From NCBI GenBank assembly GCA_011799875.1, contig CM022298.1, forward strand, positions 492,445,180 through 492,509,179: DNA of 64,000 nt. Direction: 5' to 3'. Origin of the DNA: Thinopyrum elongatum (lineage: Eukaryota > Streptophyta > Magnoliopsida > Poales > Poaceae). Under the pieces are notes generated by a model. The model was not told the DNA's origin, did not search any database, and saw only the letters and a program-made list of their open reading frames with translations. Each line of letters begins with the position of its first letter. Position 1 is the first letter of the stretch. Positions 35,201 through 45,659 of this stretch are shown here, one piece after another. The translations under genes were made by a program, and so were the position numbers.

Positions 35201-36719
35201 TGATGACCCACAAGTATATGGGATTAATTGTAGTCCTTTTGATAAGTAAGTGTGTCGAACCCAACGAGGAGCAGAAGGAAATGACAAGTGGTTTTCAGCA
35301 AGGTATTCTCTGCAAGCACTGAAATTATAAGTAGCGAGTAGTTTGATAGCAAGATAATTTGTAACGAGCAAGTAACGATAATAGTAACAAAAGTGCAGCA
35401 AGGTAGCCCAATCCTTTTGAGGAAAAGTATAGGCCAAGAAGGTCTCTTATGAAAAGCAAAGGGTTCTTGAGGGTACACGGGAATTTCATCTAGTCACTTT
35501 CATCATGTTGGATTGATTTGTGTTCACTACTTTGACAATTTGATATGTGGGTGGACCGGTGCTTAGGTGTTGTTCTTACTTGAACAAACCTCCTACTTAT
35601 GATTAACCCCCTCGCTAGCATCCGCAACTACGAGAAAAGTATTAAGAATAAATTCTAACCATAGCATTAAACTTTTGGATCCAAATCGGTCCCTTACGGA
35701 ATAACGCATAAACTAGGGTTTAAGCTTCTGTCACTCTAGCAACCCATCATCTAATAACTACTCCACATTGCATTCCCTTAGGCCCAAATATGGTGAAGTG
35801 TCATGTAGTCGACGTTCACATGACACCACTAAGGGAATCACAACATACATACCATCAAAATATCGAACACATATCAAGTTCACATGATTACTTGCAACAA
35901 GATTTCTCCCGTGACCTCAAGAACAAAAGTAACTACTCACAAATGATAATCATGCTCAAGATCAGAGGGGTATTAAATAGCATATTGGATCTTAACATAT
36001 AATCTTCCACCAAATAAACCATATAGTGATCAACTACAAGATGTAATCAACACTACTAGTCACCCACAAGCACCAATCTATAGTTTCGGTACAAAGATTG
36101 AACACAAGAGATGAACTAGGGTTTGAGAGGAGATGGTGCTGTTGAAGATGTTGATGGATATTGCCCTCCCCGAGATGGGAGAGCTGTTGGTGATGATGAT
36201 GACGATGATTTCCCCCTCCGGGAGGGAAGTTCCCCCGGCGGAATCGCTCCGCCGGAGGGCAAAAGTGCTCCTGCCCAAGTTCCGCCCCGAGACAGCAGCG
36301 TTCCATCCCAAAAGTCCTCTCCTTATTTTTTCTAGGTCAAAATGACTTATATACCAGAAGATGGGCATCGGAGGTGGGCCGAGGGGAGCACAACCCACCA
36401 GGGCGCGCCTGGGCTCCCTGGCGCGCCCAGGTGGGTTGTGCCCACCTGGTGGGCCCCCTCTGGTACTTATTGACTCCAATATTTCTTATATGTTCCATAA
36501 AAATTCCTCGTGAAGTTTCAGCTCATTTGGAGTTATGCAGAATAGGTAGCCTGATGTAGCTTTTTCAGGTCCAGATTTCCAGCTGCCAGAATTCTCCCTC
36601 TTTGTGTGTACCTTGCATATTATGAGAGAAAAGGCATTAGAATTACTCCAAAAAGCATTATTATGCATAAAAACAATATAAATAACAGTAGGAAAACATG
36701 ATGCAAAATGGACGTATCA
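35201..36719 (-). repeat. 5' LTR of nested Gypsy element
   Basis: 1519 bp, minus-strand start at 36719, followed by the cgagg duplication at 36720-36724. It carries a near-perfect hairpin at 36387-36443. Confidence 0.93.
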
Positions 36720-36724
36720 CGAGG

Positions 36725-37386
36725 GCTGAGGATGAACTAGTAAAGTGGATGAACAAGCTCCTGAGGCTTGGGTGTGTGTGGTGAGGTTCTGGATTCGGAT
36801 CCCCCAATGTGGTGGTGGCTAACCTATATTTATAGAGGCCCCGGTCCTCTTCATTTAAAATATAGGCAGGAAGGGATTCCACAACGGCTAGTTTGAAAGG
36901 GGACAAGAAGTACATCCTATCCTGACGAAAGGTGGTCTTCGCCTGCAAAGCTCCTGCTCGTGAGGCCACGGTGGGCTCGGTGATGACATCCGTCCTGCCG
37001 CCCTGACGGTCTTGGTCTTGTAGCACGAGAATGGAAACCTTTGGTTGATTCCTCGGGACTCCGCGCCTGCGCTTGCTTCCTTAGCACCGAAGGGGAAACC
37101 TGCTGCTCTGCGCCCGCTGGCGCCCGCCTGGCCTTGGTCGTCATGGATTGCGTCATCTGGACCTCATGAGGTGGGTGCTTGCATAGGAATCTCCGCTCCT
37201 CAGGAGCCAGCCTGAAGAGGCCGCTCCTTCTGGAGGTCTTGGCGTCATCTGCCTCACGAGGCTTGGTCCCTCGCGAGGGTCTTGTCTTGAAGGTGTTGAA
37301 GAGGGGCCGTTCCAGGCCGCCGATGGGGCCACGCCGTGGGCCGCAGGCAGGCAAGTCTGGGTACCCCGGTTCCCAGAACAACGACA
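36725..37386 (-). repeat. 3' LTR of outer Gypsy element, inner part
   Basis: Matches 43110-43747 closely and ends ...agaacaacgaca next to the polypurine tract. Its other part is 26476-26651. Confidence 0.85.
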
Positions 37387-37627
37387 GTAGCCCCTGGGCC
37401 CAAGGCACACTCGGACTTGGCTTCGAGGCGAAGCCAAAGGGCAAGGGTGAGGCGCCGCGGGCCCCAATCGCCTGCGGGCCATGTCGACGCGTGGCGCTTG
37501 ACGGGACATGGGCGTCTCCACTCCCCACGCAGCCTCGGTAACCGTTCGACTTGACAATAGCCTGCTGCATGCAGAAGAACCATCATTACTGGGGATCATG
37601 GGAGGCCGGCGGTTGGCCTCCCTCTGG

Positions 37628-37637
37628 CTATAAATGG
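37628..37637 (+). promoter_or_regulatory. TATA box of the antisense B3-like gene
   Basis: ctataaatgggg about 100 bp upstream of the ATG at 37728, with a CT-rich leader between them. It is oriented opposite to the retroelement. Confidence 0.7.
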
Positions 37638-37727
37638 GGGAAGGGGCGGAGCCCCCTATTCATCTCCGTCTTCTCGCTGCTCGCTCCTTCTTCTTCCTTC
37701 TTGTCCCGCCACCTTGTCAAAGCGTCC

Positions 37728-38510
37728 ATGGCGCCGGTGAGGAGGTTTTCCGCGGCAGAGAAGAGGAAAGCCCTTCAGGTGGAGCCTGAGCTACTCCCGC
37801 CGAAGAAGAGGCTCAACTGCTCCCACGACGCCGTCGAGGAGCTCGAGGTGACGCGCCCTTGGCATGAACGGCCACCGCCGGGCTTCCCAATCCCTGTGCG
37901 TGCCCGCGCGCAGAGCCCCGCGCATGGGAGCAGCGCCCAGCACCGTGATGGGCGGGGCCGCGGAGGAGAACAGGCGGTGGCCGTATGGCCACCCCGCTCG
38001 CGGACCCACGCCGAAGGCACGGCTCGCGAGTTTGTGGTGTGGGCGGCTATGCCGCCGCGCACGTGGATCCGGCTCCCGCGGTCCTTTGCAGAGGAGATAA
38101 TGCCGAGGGGGCCTGTTGAGTTATGGCTGCAGCACGCCGGGTGCTGCGGCCAAGCTTCTGAAGCAGAAGTCGAGGCTATCCGCTCCGGCGAAGTCTTCAT
38201 GACTCGGGGATGGGGCGAGATCGCCCACGCCTGCTGCTCGGAGGGAGCCCTCGCCATCCACTTCGAATACGATGGAGCTTCAACGCTCTTCTTCAAGGTC
38301 TTCGGTGAGGACGGTCGGCGCCTGGTATGCTGCTCCGGGGGGAGCGGTCAAGGCGGCGCAGCCACGGGCGTTGAACTTGCCCTTGGCCTTGCCCGCGGCT
38401 CCTCCGATAGCAGCAGCGACTCTCCGAAATCCAGCGACGACGACAGCTACGAGCCACCCAGCCGCTGTACCCGGAGTGCAGTAGCGACATCATCTCGACG
38501 CCATCGGTGA
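37728..38510 (+). CDS. B3-like DNA-binding-domain protein, antisense gene in Gypsy element
   Basis: A 260-residue frame with no stop, on the strand opposite the retroelement. The ATG at 37728 (gtccatggcgcc) is preferred over the in-frame one at 37551 because it follows the TATA box. Residues 1-30 are basic with a possible nuclear signal (PPKKR). Residues 100-200 look like a B3 domain: RLPRSFAEEIMP, PVELWLQHAG, then MTRGWGEIAHACCSEGALAIHFEYDG and TLFFKVFGEDGRRL. The C-terminus is acidic and serine-rich (SSDSSSDSPKSSDDD). It lies between pol and the 3' LTR. Extra antisense ORFs are known in Tat-type plant Gypsy elements, but its role is unknown. Confidence 0.7.
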   Translation: MAPVRRFSAAEKRKALQVEPELLPPKKRLNCSHDAVEELEVTRPWHERPPPGFPIPVRARAQSPAHGSSAQHRDGRGRGGEQAVAVWPPRSRTHAEGTAREFVVWAAMPPRTWIRLPRSFAEEIMPRGPVELWLQHAGCCGQASEAEVEAIRSGEVFMTRGWGEIAHACCSEGALAIHFEYDGASTLFFKVFGEDGRRLVCCSGGSGQGGAATGVELALGLARGSSDSSSDSPKSSDDDSYEPPSRCTRSAVATSSRRHR

Positions 38511-38689
38511 AGTCGCTGTGGCCGTGGCTCTTCAGGGTTCCTTTCTTTTGCTTTCTCTGCACAAAACCATGACGAGCCCCGTGGGGGTATGTAAGAACTA
38601 TAATGCTCTTGCCTTAATGCTATTATTCCCGATTCGGTGTCGCGATCGCGTGCCTCGCCTAGGCTCGGTGCTCCCTTTCGTTCTTGCGA

Positions 38690-39420
38690 TAGCTTAGTGC
38701 TCTACGCTGACAGGACCCAGTCCCCAGGCAGGCTTCAACCGTCGCTGGTATGCTAGGTTGCGATGCCGTGGTCAAGGCCAGGAGGTGAGCAGCCCGAGGT
38801 CCGGTAAGAGCCCCTGAGGCGCGATGCTCAGGAAGTCCCCTTTAGCGCGCAAGCGGCTTCTGGGAGGCCTAAAGGGAAGTATCCTTGCCCAAGCGAGTTT
38901 GCGAGAGGCAAACACCGAATCATGAGGTTCACGCCTGCGTGTATGGGGTGACTTATCTTGGCGAGCCCGCAGCGATTCCTTTGCTGAGAGGACGGCTCTG
39001 GCGCGACGCCAGGCCGTGTCCTGGTGGTGGCGCTCCCAAGCAGGGCTCGCGCCGACCCCTTCCTCCCCGCTCACCTAGGTGCTCTACGTTCTCGGGTCCC
39101 GGACCTCGAGCGAGGCTCAGCCGCAACTAGTATGCCAGGTCGTGATGCCGTGGTCAAGGCCAGGGGGTGAGGGCTCGAGAGCCAGTAAGAGCCCCTGAGG
39201 CGCGATGCTTAGGGTCCCCCCCTTTAGCGTTCAAGCGATTTGCGTGGAGAGAAGGGAGTGGCTGGCCTTGCGAGGGGTTGCGGCTCGAGGCGCTGACAGG
39301 GTCGTTCGCGATCCTGGCTCCAGATGTCCCTGTGAGTTAGCCGGAGAGAGAAAATGAGGCCGCGCTTGCTGTGCTGTCAGCGATCTTTCTGCAGGGAAAT
39401 GACGGCACTGAGGAACCGGT
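38690..39420. repeat. Two tandem ~370-bp repeats in the outer Gypsy element
   Basis: A block with tgctctacg, then gatgccgtggtcaaggccag, then gagcccctgaggcgcgatgc starts at about 38699 and again at about 39069. The two units differ by many substitutions. No gene is seen here. Confidence 0.7.
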
Positions 39421-39809
39421 GAGGTGACATGCGCGGAGCCGGCCGCGAGCCAGAGCTTAGTCTCTCAGATTTATCGGCACTGCAGGGACGAACCCAAGCA
39501 CAGGCGCCGTGCCAGTAGCCCCCTTGCAGGGCGAGCAGGAGGCAGGTTAGCAACGCATAGGCGCCGCGTGGGGCGACTCCACAAATAATGGAACGACAGG
39601 GGTAATGCTGAATAGCCATGATGACATAAGGCATGCAAACAGGTTCGAAGTACACAAATCAAAATAGTGCGGCTGCAGGACTGATCCTGGCAGCTTGAGG
39701 AGAATGCAGCCCGAGGGGGCCCTCAATTGAACAAACCGAAAAGGTCACTTGGCACCGTCGTTGAGGAAGTGTTGGAGTAGCTGAAGAGGCGCGCCGCAGA
39801 AGTCGCTCC
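39421..39809. other. Non-coding interior of outer Gypsy element
   Basis: No ORF or repeat recognised. Confidence 0.5.
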
Positions 39810-42743
39810 TCACGAGTCGTCCGGCTCCTGAGCCTCATGAGGCTCCTGAGGCCCGGGGGGCTCGCGAGGGTCTGTCACCTCCTCCGTCTGGATTGCCTTG
39901 CGCCTGGCCTCGTGAGCCACCTGGATGGCCCGCATGTGGCGCTGATGCATAGCAGCTGCGTTCGGCAGACCGAAAGGCATGCGAACGTAGCTGTGAGGGG
40001 GGCCTTCACACCGGCCGACGCGGGACGGCCAGAAGAACTCCTGAGAAGCTGCTCTATTGAGCCTTGGAATGTTGACGCAGGCACGCAGCTCGCCACCCTC
40101 GTCAGGGGCGGCAGCTGCATTGGGTGGTGCGGGGCGATGCTCTCCATGCATGGCTCGCGCCTCCTGAAGTTCGTCGATCGCCTTGATGATGAACTCTTGA
40201 GCGCCTGGCGTCTTGCGCCCTGCACCCTCCTTGCGGAAGCGCCAGTTAAAGCACGCCTCCACATCATGCCCGAACGCCTCCCTCGAGATGCTAGCCAGGT
40301 CAAAGGCCCTCCAGAGGAGAGCGCCGGGCGCGCCTTCCTATGCGAGAGGGGAAGGCGCCCCATCAGTGGGCGCGGGGCCTGAGGCACGATCGCCGTATGC
40401 TCCACCCTCCTGAGATCCTTGGCGGAGCAGCTGCTTCTTCTTCTTGGGAATGACCTCAGGAGGGTAGATGGCAGCTTTGTATTCTGAGTTCTCGACTGCC
40501 GTGGCCTGGTAGGCGCGCTCGAGGGAGCACACCGCATCCTTTTCGTTGCAGGTGATCGTGATGATGCCGCCGCTTCCTGGCACCTTGAGGACGTTGTAGC
40601 CATGGTGAGTCGCAGCCATGAACTTGGCCAGGGCAGGGTATCCGAGGATGGCGTTGTACAGGAGATGAATGTGGGCGACGTCGAAGTTGATAAGCTCGGT
40701 GTGGTAGTTGTTGCGCTTGCCGAAGGTGACAGGGAGGTGGATCTACCCTATGGGGACGGTGGAGCCATCGGTCATCCCTGAAAAGGGCTTGGTAGGCAGA
40801 AGCTGGTCATACGGAACCTAGAGCATGTCGAACGTCTCGACGGAGAGGACGTTGAGTCCCGCGCCGCCATTGATGAGTGTCTTGGTGATGAGAACGTTGC
40901 TGATGGTGGGAGAGCAGAGCATCGGGAGCGCGCCAGCAGTGGCCGCGCACTTGAGCTGATCAGTAGAGTCGAAGGTGCTAGCGTGCTTGGACCACCTGAG
41001 GGGGCGCGACGCCTCGAGCTTGGGGAGGGCAGCGTTCACCTCACGAGCGAACTGCTCGAAGATGCGATGGGAGGCGGAGGCCTGAGCACTGCCCAGGATG
41101 CAAGCGATGGCACGAGGCTCCTGGAAGCCCCCGGCCCCATCATCTTGGCGGTAGTCGTCGTTCCTTCTTGGTGGCGGCGGCAGTGGAGGAAGACCAGCGT
41201 TACCCTGAGGGCGATCGTCACGAGGCTGATCCCTCCAGATGCCCTCGTGAGGTGGGCCCTGCCAGCGGTCCTCATGAGGCTGATCACGCCAGTCCTGGCG
41301 GGGATCGCGGTTGTCCCAGCGTCCTCCGCCTCGGGCTCCTCCATGGGCGAAGCCGCGGTCGTTGCGCTCAGGGCGGCGCCCAAGGCGCCTGTCTCGGATG
41401 GCCCTAAGTCCATGGCAGTCGTTGGTGTTGTGGCTATGGACATTATGGAAGACGCAAAATGGGCGGCTTCCTTTGGAGGACTCGGGGTGGTCGCAGCTGC
41501 GCTTCATCTCTGGCTCGGCCGCGAGCACGGCCGGGCATTTGCACTTCACGTCCTTGACCTTGGCCTTCTTGTCTTCAGGGTCGGTCTCCGGGAGCTGGAG
41601 GAGGGAGAGACGACCTTCCTCTGCCCTTGCGCACTTTGTCGCCATGTTGAACATCTCCAGAGCTGAGCATAGGTCCTCGTGCATGGCGAGCTCTTCCATC
41701 ATCTTGACATCTCGGACGCCATCAGTGAACGCCGAAATGATAGCCTCATCTGACAACTTGGGGATCTTGAGGCGAACGTTGGTGAAGCACTGGATGTATT
41801 TGTGCAAGGTCTCCCCTGGCTGCTGCTTGATGCGCCGCAGGTCACCCACGGCAGGGGTGCGGTCACGAGTACCCTGGAAGTTGGCGATGAAACGCTCTCA
41901 CATTTCGTCCCAGGAGGAGATCGATCCCGCGGGGAGGTTCAGGAGCCACGAGCGCGCGCCATCCTTGAGGGCCATGGGAAACCAGTTCGCCATGACCTTC
42001 TCATCGCTGTTTGCCACCTCGATGCTCAGCTCGTAGAGCTGGAAGAACTCGGCAGGGTCTAGGGTGCCGTCATAGCGTGGAGGCAGGTCTGGCTTGAACT
42101 TGCTGGGCCAGATGACGCGGCGCAGCTCCGGGGTGAATGCTCGACAGCCTGCCGCGCTCACGGGAGCCCGCCGCTGAGGGGGAGCCTGGTCTTGACGCTC
42201 GCGCGCCGCCGCCTCGGGTGGCACATGGTCTTGACATGGCAGTGCTGGGAGCGCACGTGCCTCTCCTTGAGGACGCTGCACCACCTGGCAGCTTTCTTCA
42301 TCGCGCGTCGATGCCCTACGTGGCGGGTCGCGCCGAGGAGCCTCGCGCCTTGGCTCGGGGACGACATCTTGCCGGAGAGGAGGAGGAGGCGCACTGTGGG
42401 CCACATCACCCGCCTGATGCAGCGGGGGAGGCAGCGAACGAGACAGCGTAGGGGCCTCTCCGGCTGGACTGACGAGTTCGGCGATGCGGTCCAGCCAGTC
42501 CTCGTAGAGGTCATCGGTCGGATGATAGCGCAGAAGCTCGCGTGCCATGAGCAACGCAGCCTGCACATTTGCCGGCCCACGACGGGCATGGGAGGACGAA
42601 GCAGCAGCTGGGGTCAGTGATGGAGTGGCGGTGCGACCATCACGCCGCACAGAAGGCTGCAGCGACGAGGCCTGCTGCTCATGGGCCGCGGGGCCGGTGG
42701 CAGTGTTAGCCGCAGGCGACAGGGAACGGCGGGGGGGCGTCAT
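39810..42743 (-). pseudogene. Gag-protease and truncated RT of outer Gypsy element
   Basis: One frame from an ATG at 42743 (MTPPRRSLSP) to a stop at 39810, interrupted by four stops at 41898, 40818, 40744 and 40338, all of types that arise from C-to-T change. The gag domain is near 42100-41900 (LPPRYDGTLDPAEFFQLY, then KDGARSWLLNLP). A zinc-knuckle-like CVFHNVHSHNTNDCHG is near 41450-41400, with a proline- and arginine-rich tail. The protease carries INGGAGLNVLS, where the catalytic Asp of DGG is Asn. Only a short RT fragment (RMPFGLPNA) remains, so most of pol is deleted. The element could not encode its own replication. Confidence 0.85.
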
Positions 42744-42873
42744 CGTCCGCTGGTGTTGTCTGGGCAACACGGGCGGCGAGGGCAGCCCGGCGCTCAGCAC
42801 GAACTCGACGAGCGTCAGCCATGAGGACGATGGGACGGTGGCGAATCGACCGATGAGAGAGAGGCTCCGACAC

Positions 42874-42894
42874 GCCCCTACCTGGCGCGCCAAA
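42874..42894 (-). promoter_or_regulatory. Primer binding site of outer Gypsy element
   Basis: The minus strand reads atttggcgcgccaggtagg immediately after the 5' LTR. The primer tRNA is not identified here. Confidence 0.7.
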
Positions 42895-43747
42895 TGTCGG
42901 ATTCAGGGCTCCGCAGACCCAAGAAAGGTTCGAACACTAGGGCGTGTGCGAAGAACTCAATCTCCCTAGCCTACCAACTCGCCGCTCTCACGACCTAGCT
43001 CGATGAATAGGAAGAGGAAAGGAAACACGGCAGTTTACCCAGGTTCGGGCCACCTTGCAGTGTAAGACCCTACTCCTGCTTTGATGTGGATTAGCCTCGC
43101 AAGGGCTGAGGATGAACTAGTACAGTGGATGAACAAGCTCCTGAGGCTTGGGTGTGTGGTGAGGTTCTGGATTCGGATCCCCCGATGTGGTGGTGGCTAA
43201 CCTATATTTATAGAGGCCCCAGTCCTCTTCCCCCAAAATATAGGCGGGAAGGGATTCCACAATGGCCAGTTTGAAAGGGGACAAGAAGTACATCCTATCC
43301 TGACGAAAGGTGGTCTTCGCCTGCAAAGCTCATGCTTGTGACGCCACGGTGGGCTCGGCGATGACATCCGTCCTGCCGCCCTGACGGTCTTGGTCTTGTA
43401 GCACGAGAAGAGAAACCTTTGGCTGATTCCTCGGGACTCCGCGCCTGCGCTTGCTTCCTTAGCACCAAAGGGGAAACCTACTGCTCTGCGCCCGCTGGCG
43501 CCCACCTGGCCTTGGTCGTCATGGATTGCGTCATCTGGACCTCATGAGGTGGGTTCTTGCATAGGAATCTCCGCTCCTCAGGAGCCAACCTGAAGAGGCC
43601 GCTCCCTCTGGAGGTCTTGGCGTCGTCTGCCTCGCGAGGGTCTTGTCTTGAAGGTGTTGAAGACGGGCCGTTCCAGGCCGCCGATGGGGCCACGCCGTGG
43701 GACGCAGGCAGGCAAGTCTGGGTACCCCGGTTCCCAGAACACCGACA
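42895..43747 (-). repeat. 5' LTR of outer Gypsy element
   Basis: 853 bp, TGTCGG...CCGACA as read on the plus strand. Its right flank is a TG-rich microsatellite. The truncated partner LTR at 26476 prevents a TSD check. Confidence 0.88.
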
Positions 43748-44640
43748 AGGGGGGAGTGTGTGTGCAGTGTGTGTGTGTGTGTGTGTGTGTCAGATATTGA
43801 GAGAAATCAAACCTATGGAGAGAATGTGTGTGTATGTGACGGAAAGCTACATGCTAAATAGGGTTTTTACGAAGAGATTGTGCGTGCGAGATAGAGAGTG
43901 ATGTGCGGACCTTGAGGTGGGCAGGGGCCGGGTGAGGGTGTCAAAATGTGTGCGTTGATGCATGTGTTACATGCGATTGTGCGAGGGACGGACGAATCGA
44001 GAGAGATGGTTGTTATGTTACGGATGCTCCTCTCTCTCTCTCTCTCTCTCTCTCTCGCAAGTACAAATAGAAGACCGTTCTCTCATGTATACACAACGTA
44101 TCGGCATCTCTCTATGTCTCACTCATCCATGATCATTTGCACATTCACACCTCTCTATGTCTCCATCACACGCACACCGTCTCCACATTGCCCTTCCGCC
44201 ACAACACACACATGGACACATACACACGTTCTCTCTCAGTCACACACACAGAATCAGTATTAAAAAAACTAGGGCGCACCTAAAACGTCCAAATCCAAAT
44301 AAGCACGAACTGAAGCTAAATTCAAATATATGGAAATATTGTAGCGTGAAGAACTTTTCCAGAAAAAAAAGTAGAGTAATATTTGAGGATTGTTTTCACA
44401 CACACAAAAAGGTTCAGTGGATGTCCTTCGAGCACGACACGGTGACACACCGTTCGATCGACTGCGCGGCCGCGGTGCACGCGCTTGCACAGGATTCCGT
44501 ATCGATGCTGTGCTAACTAATATGGTAGTATAAGCGCTGCCTCAGTCTAATGTTTATGTGTACTAGTACGGTGTTCTTTTAAGTTTGACCAACCCTATAT
44601 AAAACTAAACTAAGCTCCCATACGCGCACTCATCAATATG
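43748..44640. repeat. TG/CT microsatellites and unassigned AT-rich sequence
   Basis: (TG)n is at about 43768-43790, (CT)n at 44032-44056, and CA-rich runs at 44196-44254. A TATA-like ctatataaaac lies at 44596-44606 on the plus strand, upstream of the pseudogene at 44727. Confidence 0.7.
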
Positions 44641-44726
44641 TCGCCGCCGTTGCGCATGCCGGCGCTCGCCTGCTCCGGCCGACCATTTCTCGCCCATCAC
44701 CGCCGTGTCCCCGCCATCCCTGTGCC

Positions 44727-45010
44727 ATGAAGCCGAAGGCTCGCCCGCTCACGTCGTCTGCAGTCCCTCCTCGCGATGCCGCCGCGCTGCCAAGCATGCG
44801 AGCAACTGGTGGAGCCGTGTCTATGCCTGCAGAGTACGAAGAGGAGGACGAGCGCGTGCTCCAGCACGCCGGCGAGGAGCTAGCGTGTCATTGTCGTCTC
44901 CGCCCGCGCGGAGGAGGCGCGCATGATGGCTGTCGCGGCAAAAGCCGGTCGCGCCCAGGCCGAGCCCGCATACCGGGTGCGGACGTGGAATCTACCTTTG
45001 AGACCTTGAA
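44727..45010 (+). pseudogene. Fragment of a Triticeae repetitive coiled-coil ORF, frameshifted
   Basis: The frame from 44727 gives a proline/arginine-rich start, then PAEYEEEDERVLQHAGEEL (about 44824-44880). After that, homology moves to another frame reading ARAEEARMMAVAAKAGRAQAE (about 44910-44970). A charged E/A-rich helix split by a frameshift indicates a broken copy of a repetitive ORF type that I believe occurs in wheat repeats. No function is known. A TATA-like box is 130 bp upstream. Confidence 0.4.
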
Positions 45011-45041
45011 TGCCACGTGGATCCTGCAATCTGAAGGAACA

Positions 45042-45416
45042 ATTTGGGTCAGTTGACTCTTGTGAGTCGTTGGATGCAACATGGACAGCCAGAAGGGCTT
45101 CTTCAACCTCTGAAATTGATGCACTGTTCATCTTCTCTCTCAGGCATCAAGCCGCCAGCCCGCCATAGGCCTAACCGCCTGCCGTCGCCGCCCTGCCCTC
45201 CCCTGAACCGCCTGCCACCGCCATGCTCCCCCCTACCCCCGCCATCTGTTGAACCCCGGGCACGATCCATTTTTTCCGGCAAACTGCATTCCACACCCAA
45301 CACTCATAAGATAGATCATGGGCACCCTGCCACCCTAATATAGATACTGGGGTAGCTTCTTTGCCATCTTCTTCTTCCGCTCTGTCGAACTTCTTTCACA
45401 AATCGACTGACCCAAA
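45042..45416. repeat. MITE-like TIR element, copy 2
   Basis: TTTGGGTCAGTTGA at the left and TCGACTGACCCAAA at the right, a relative of 17402-17745. It shares the interior cctcccctgaaccgcc block. Confidence 0.55.
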
Positions 45417-45659
45417 TTATACTACTAGTACATATTAAGTACAGTAGGAACACGAAGATACGTGCAGTAGTACCAACTACAAGAACAACAGTAGTAAGAC
45501 ATACTAGTACTACTGTACGTACTAAAGAGTTCAATTAACGAGAAAGAACATAAACATAGTTCTGCTGGGGGCTCAGCACAACACACCCCTGAAATAAAAC
45601 TAAGCAACTAGTTCGCTTGACATTGCAGTAGAACCAGCACAAGCAATGGCACTGCCACC

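Larger units (their letters stand above)
26652..36719 (-). mobile_element. Complete nested Athila-type Gypsy element, inactive
   Basis: 10,068 bp with LTRs 26652-28172 and 35201-36719, which start TGATACGTCC and end GGGTCATCA on the minus strand. The 5-bp duplication cgagg is present at 26647-26651 and 36720-36724. The PBS ctggcgccgttgccggggag (tRNA-Asp type) abuts the right LTR. The gag-pol frame has four stop codons. The RT sequence type (PLPFIDQMLERL-like block, CVPKKGGITVV) fits the Athila clade. It is inserted in the 3' LTR of the outer Gypsy element and is therefore younger. Confidence 0.95.
26476..43747 (-). mobile_element. Outer Gypsy-type retrotransposon (Tat-like), defective
   Basis: The 5' LTR at 42895-43747 (TGTCGG...CCGACA) is complete. 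The 3' LTR (26476-26651 plus 36725-37386) lacks its last 34 bp and is split by a nested Gypsy element. The PBS at the 5' LTR reads tggcgcgccaggtagggg on the minus strand. The polypurine tract is gggcccaggggctac. The interior holds a gag-protease frame with a residual RT fragment and an antisense B3-like gene between pol and the 3' LTR. That position is where extra ORFs are described for Tat-lineage plant Gypsy elements. Integrase, RNase H and most of RT are gone. Confidence 0.85.

Noticed and set aside
40983..42969. Long plus-strand ORFs opposite the outer Gypsy gag
   Set aside because: They are shadows of the GC-rich gag frame, lack a promoter, and gag-domain motifs are on the minus strand.
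44157..44516. Open frames across CA/CT-rich DNA (also at 19506-20086)
   Set aside because: Low-complexity microsatellite translation with no promoter or domain.
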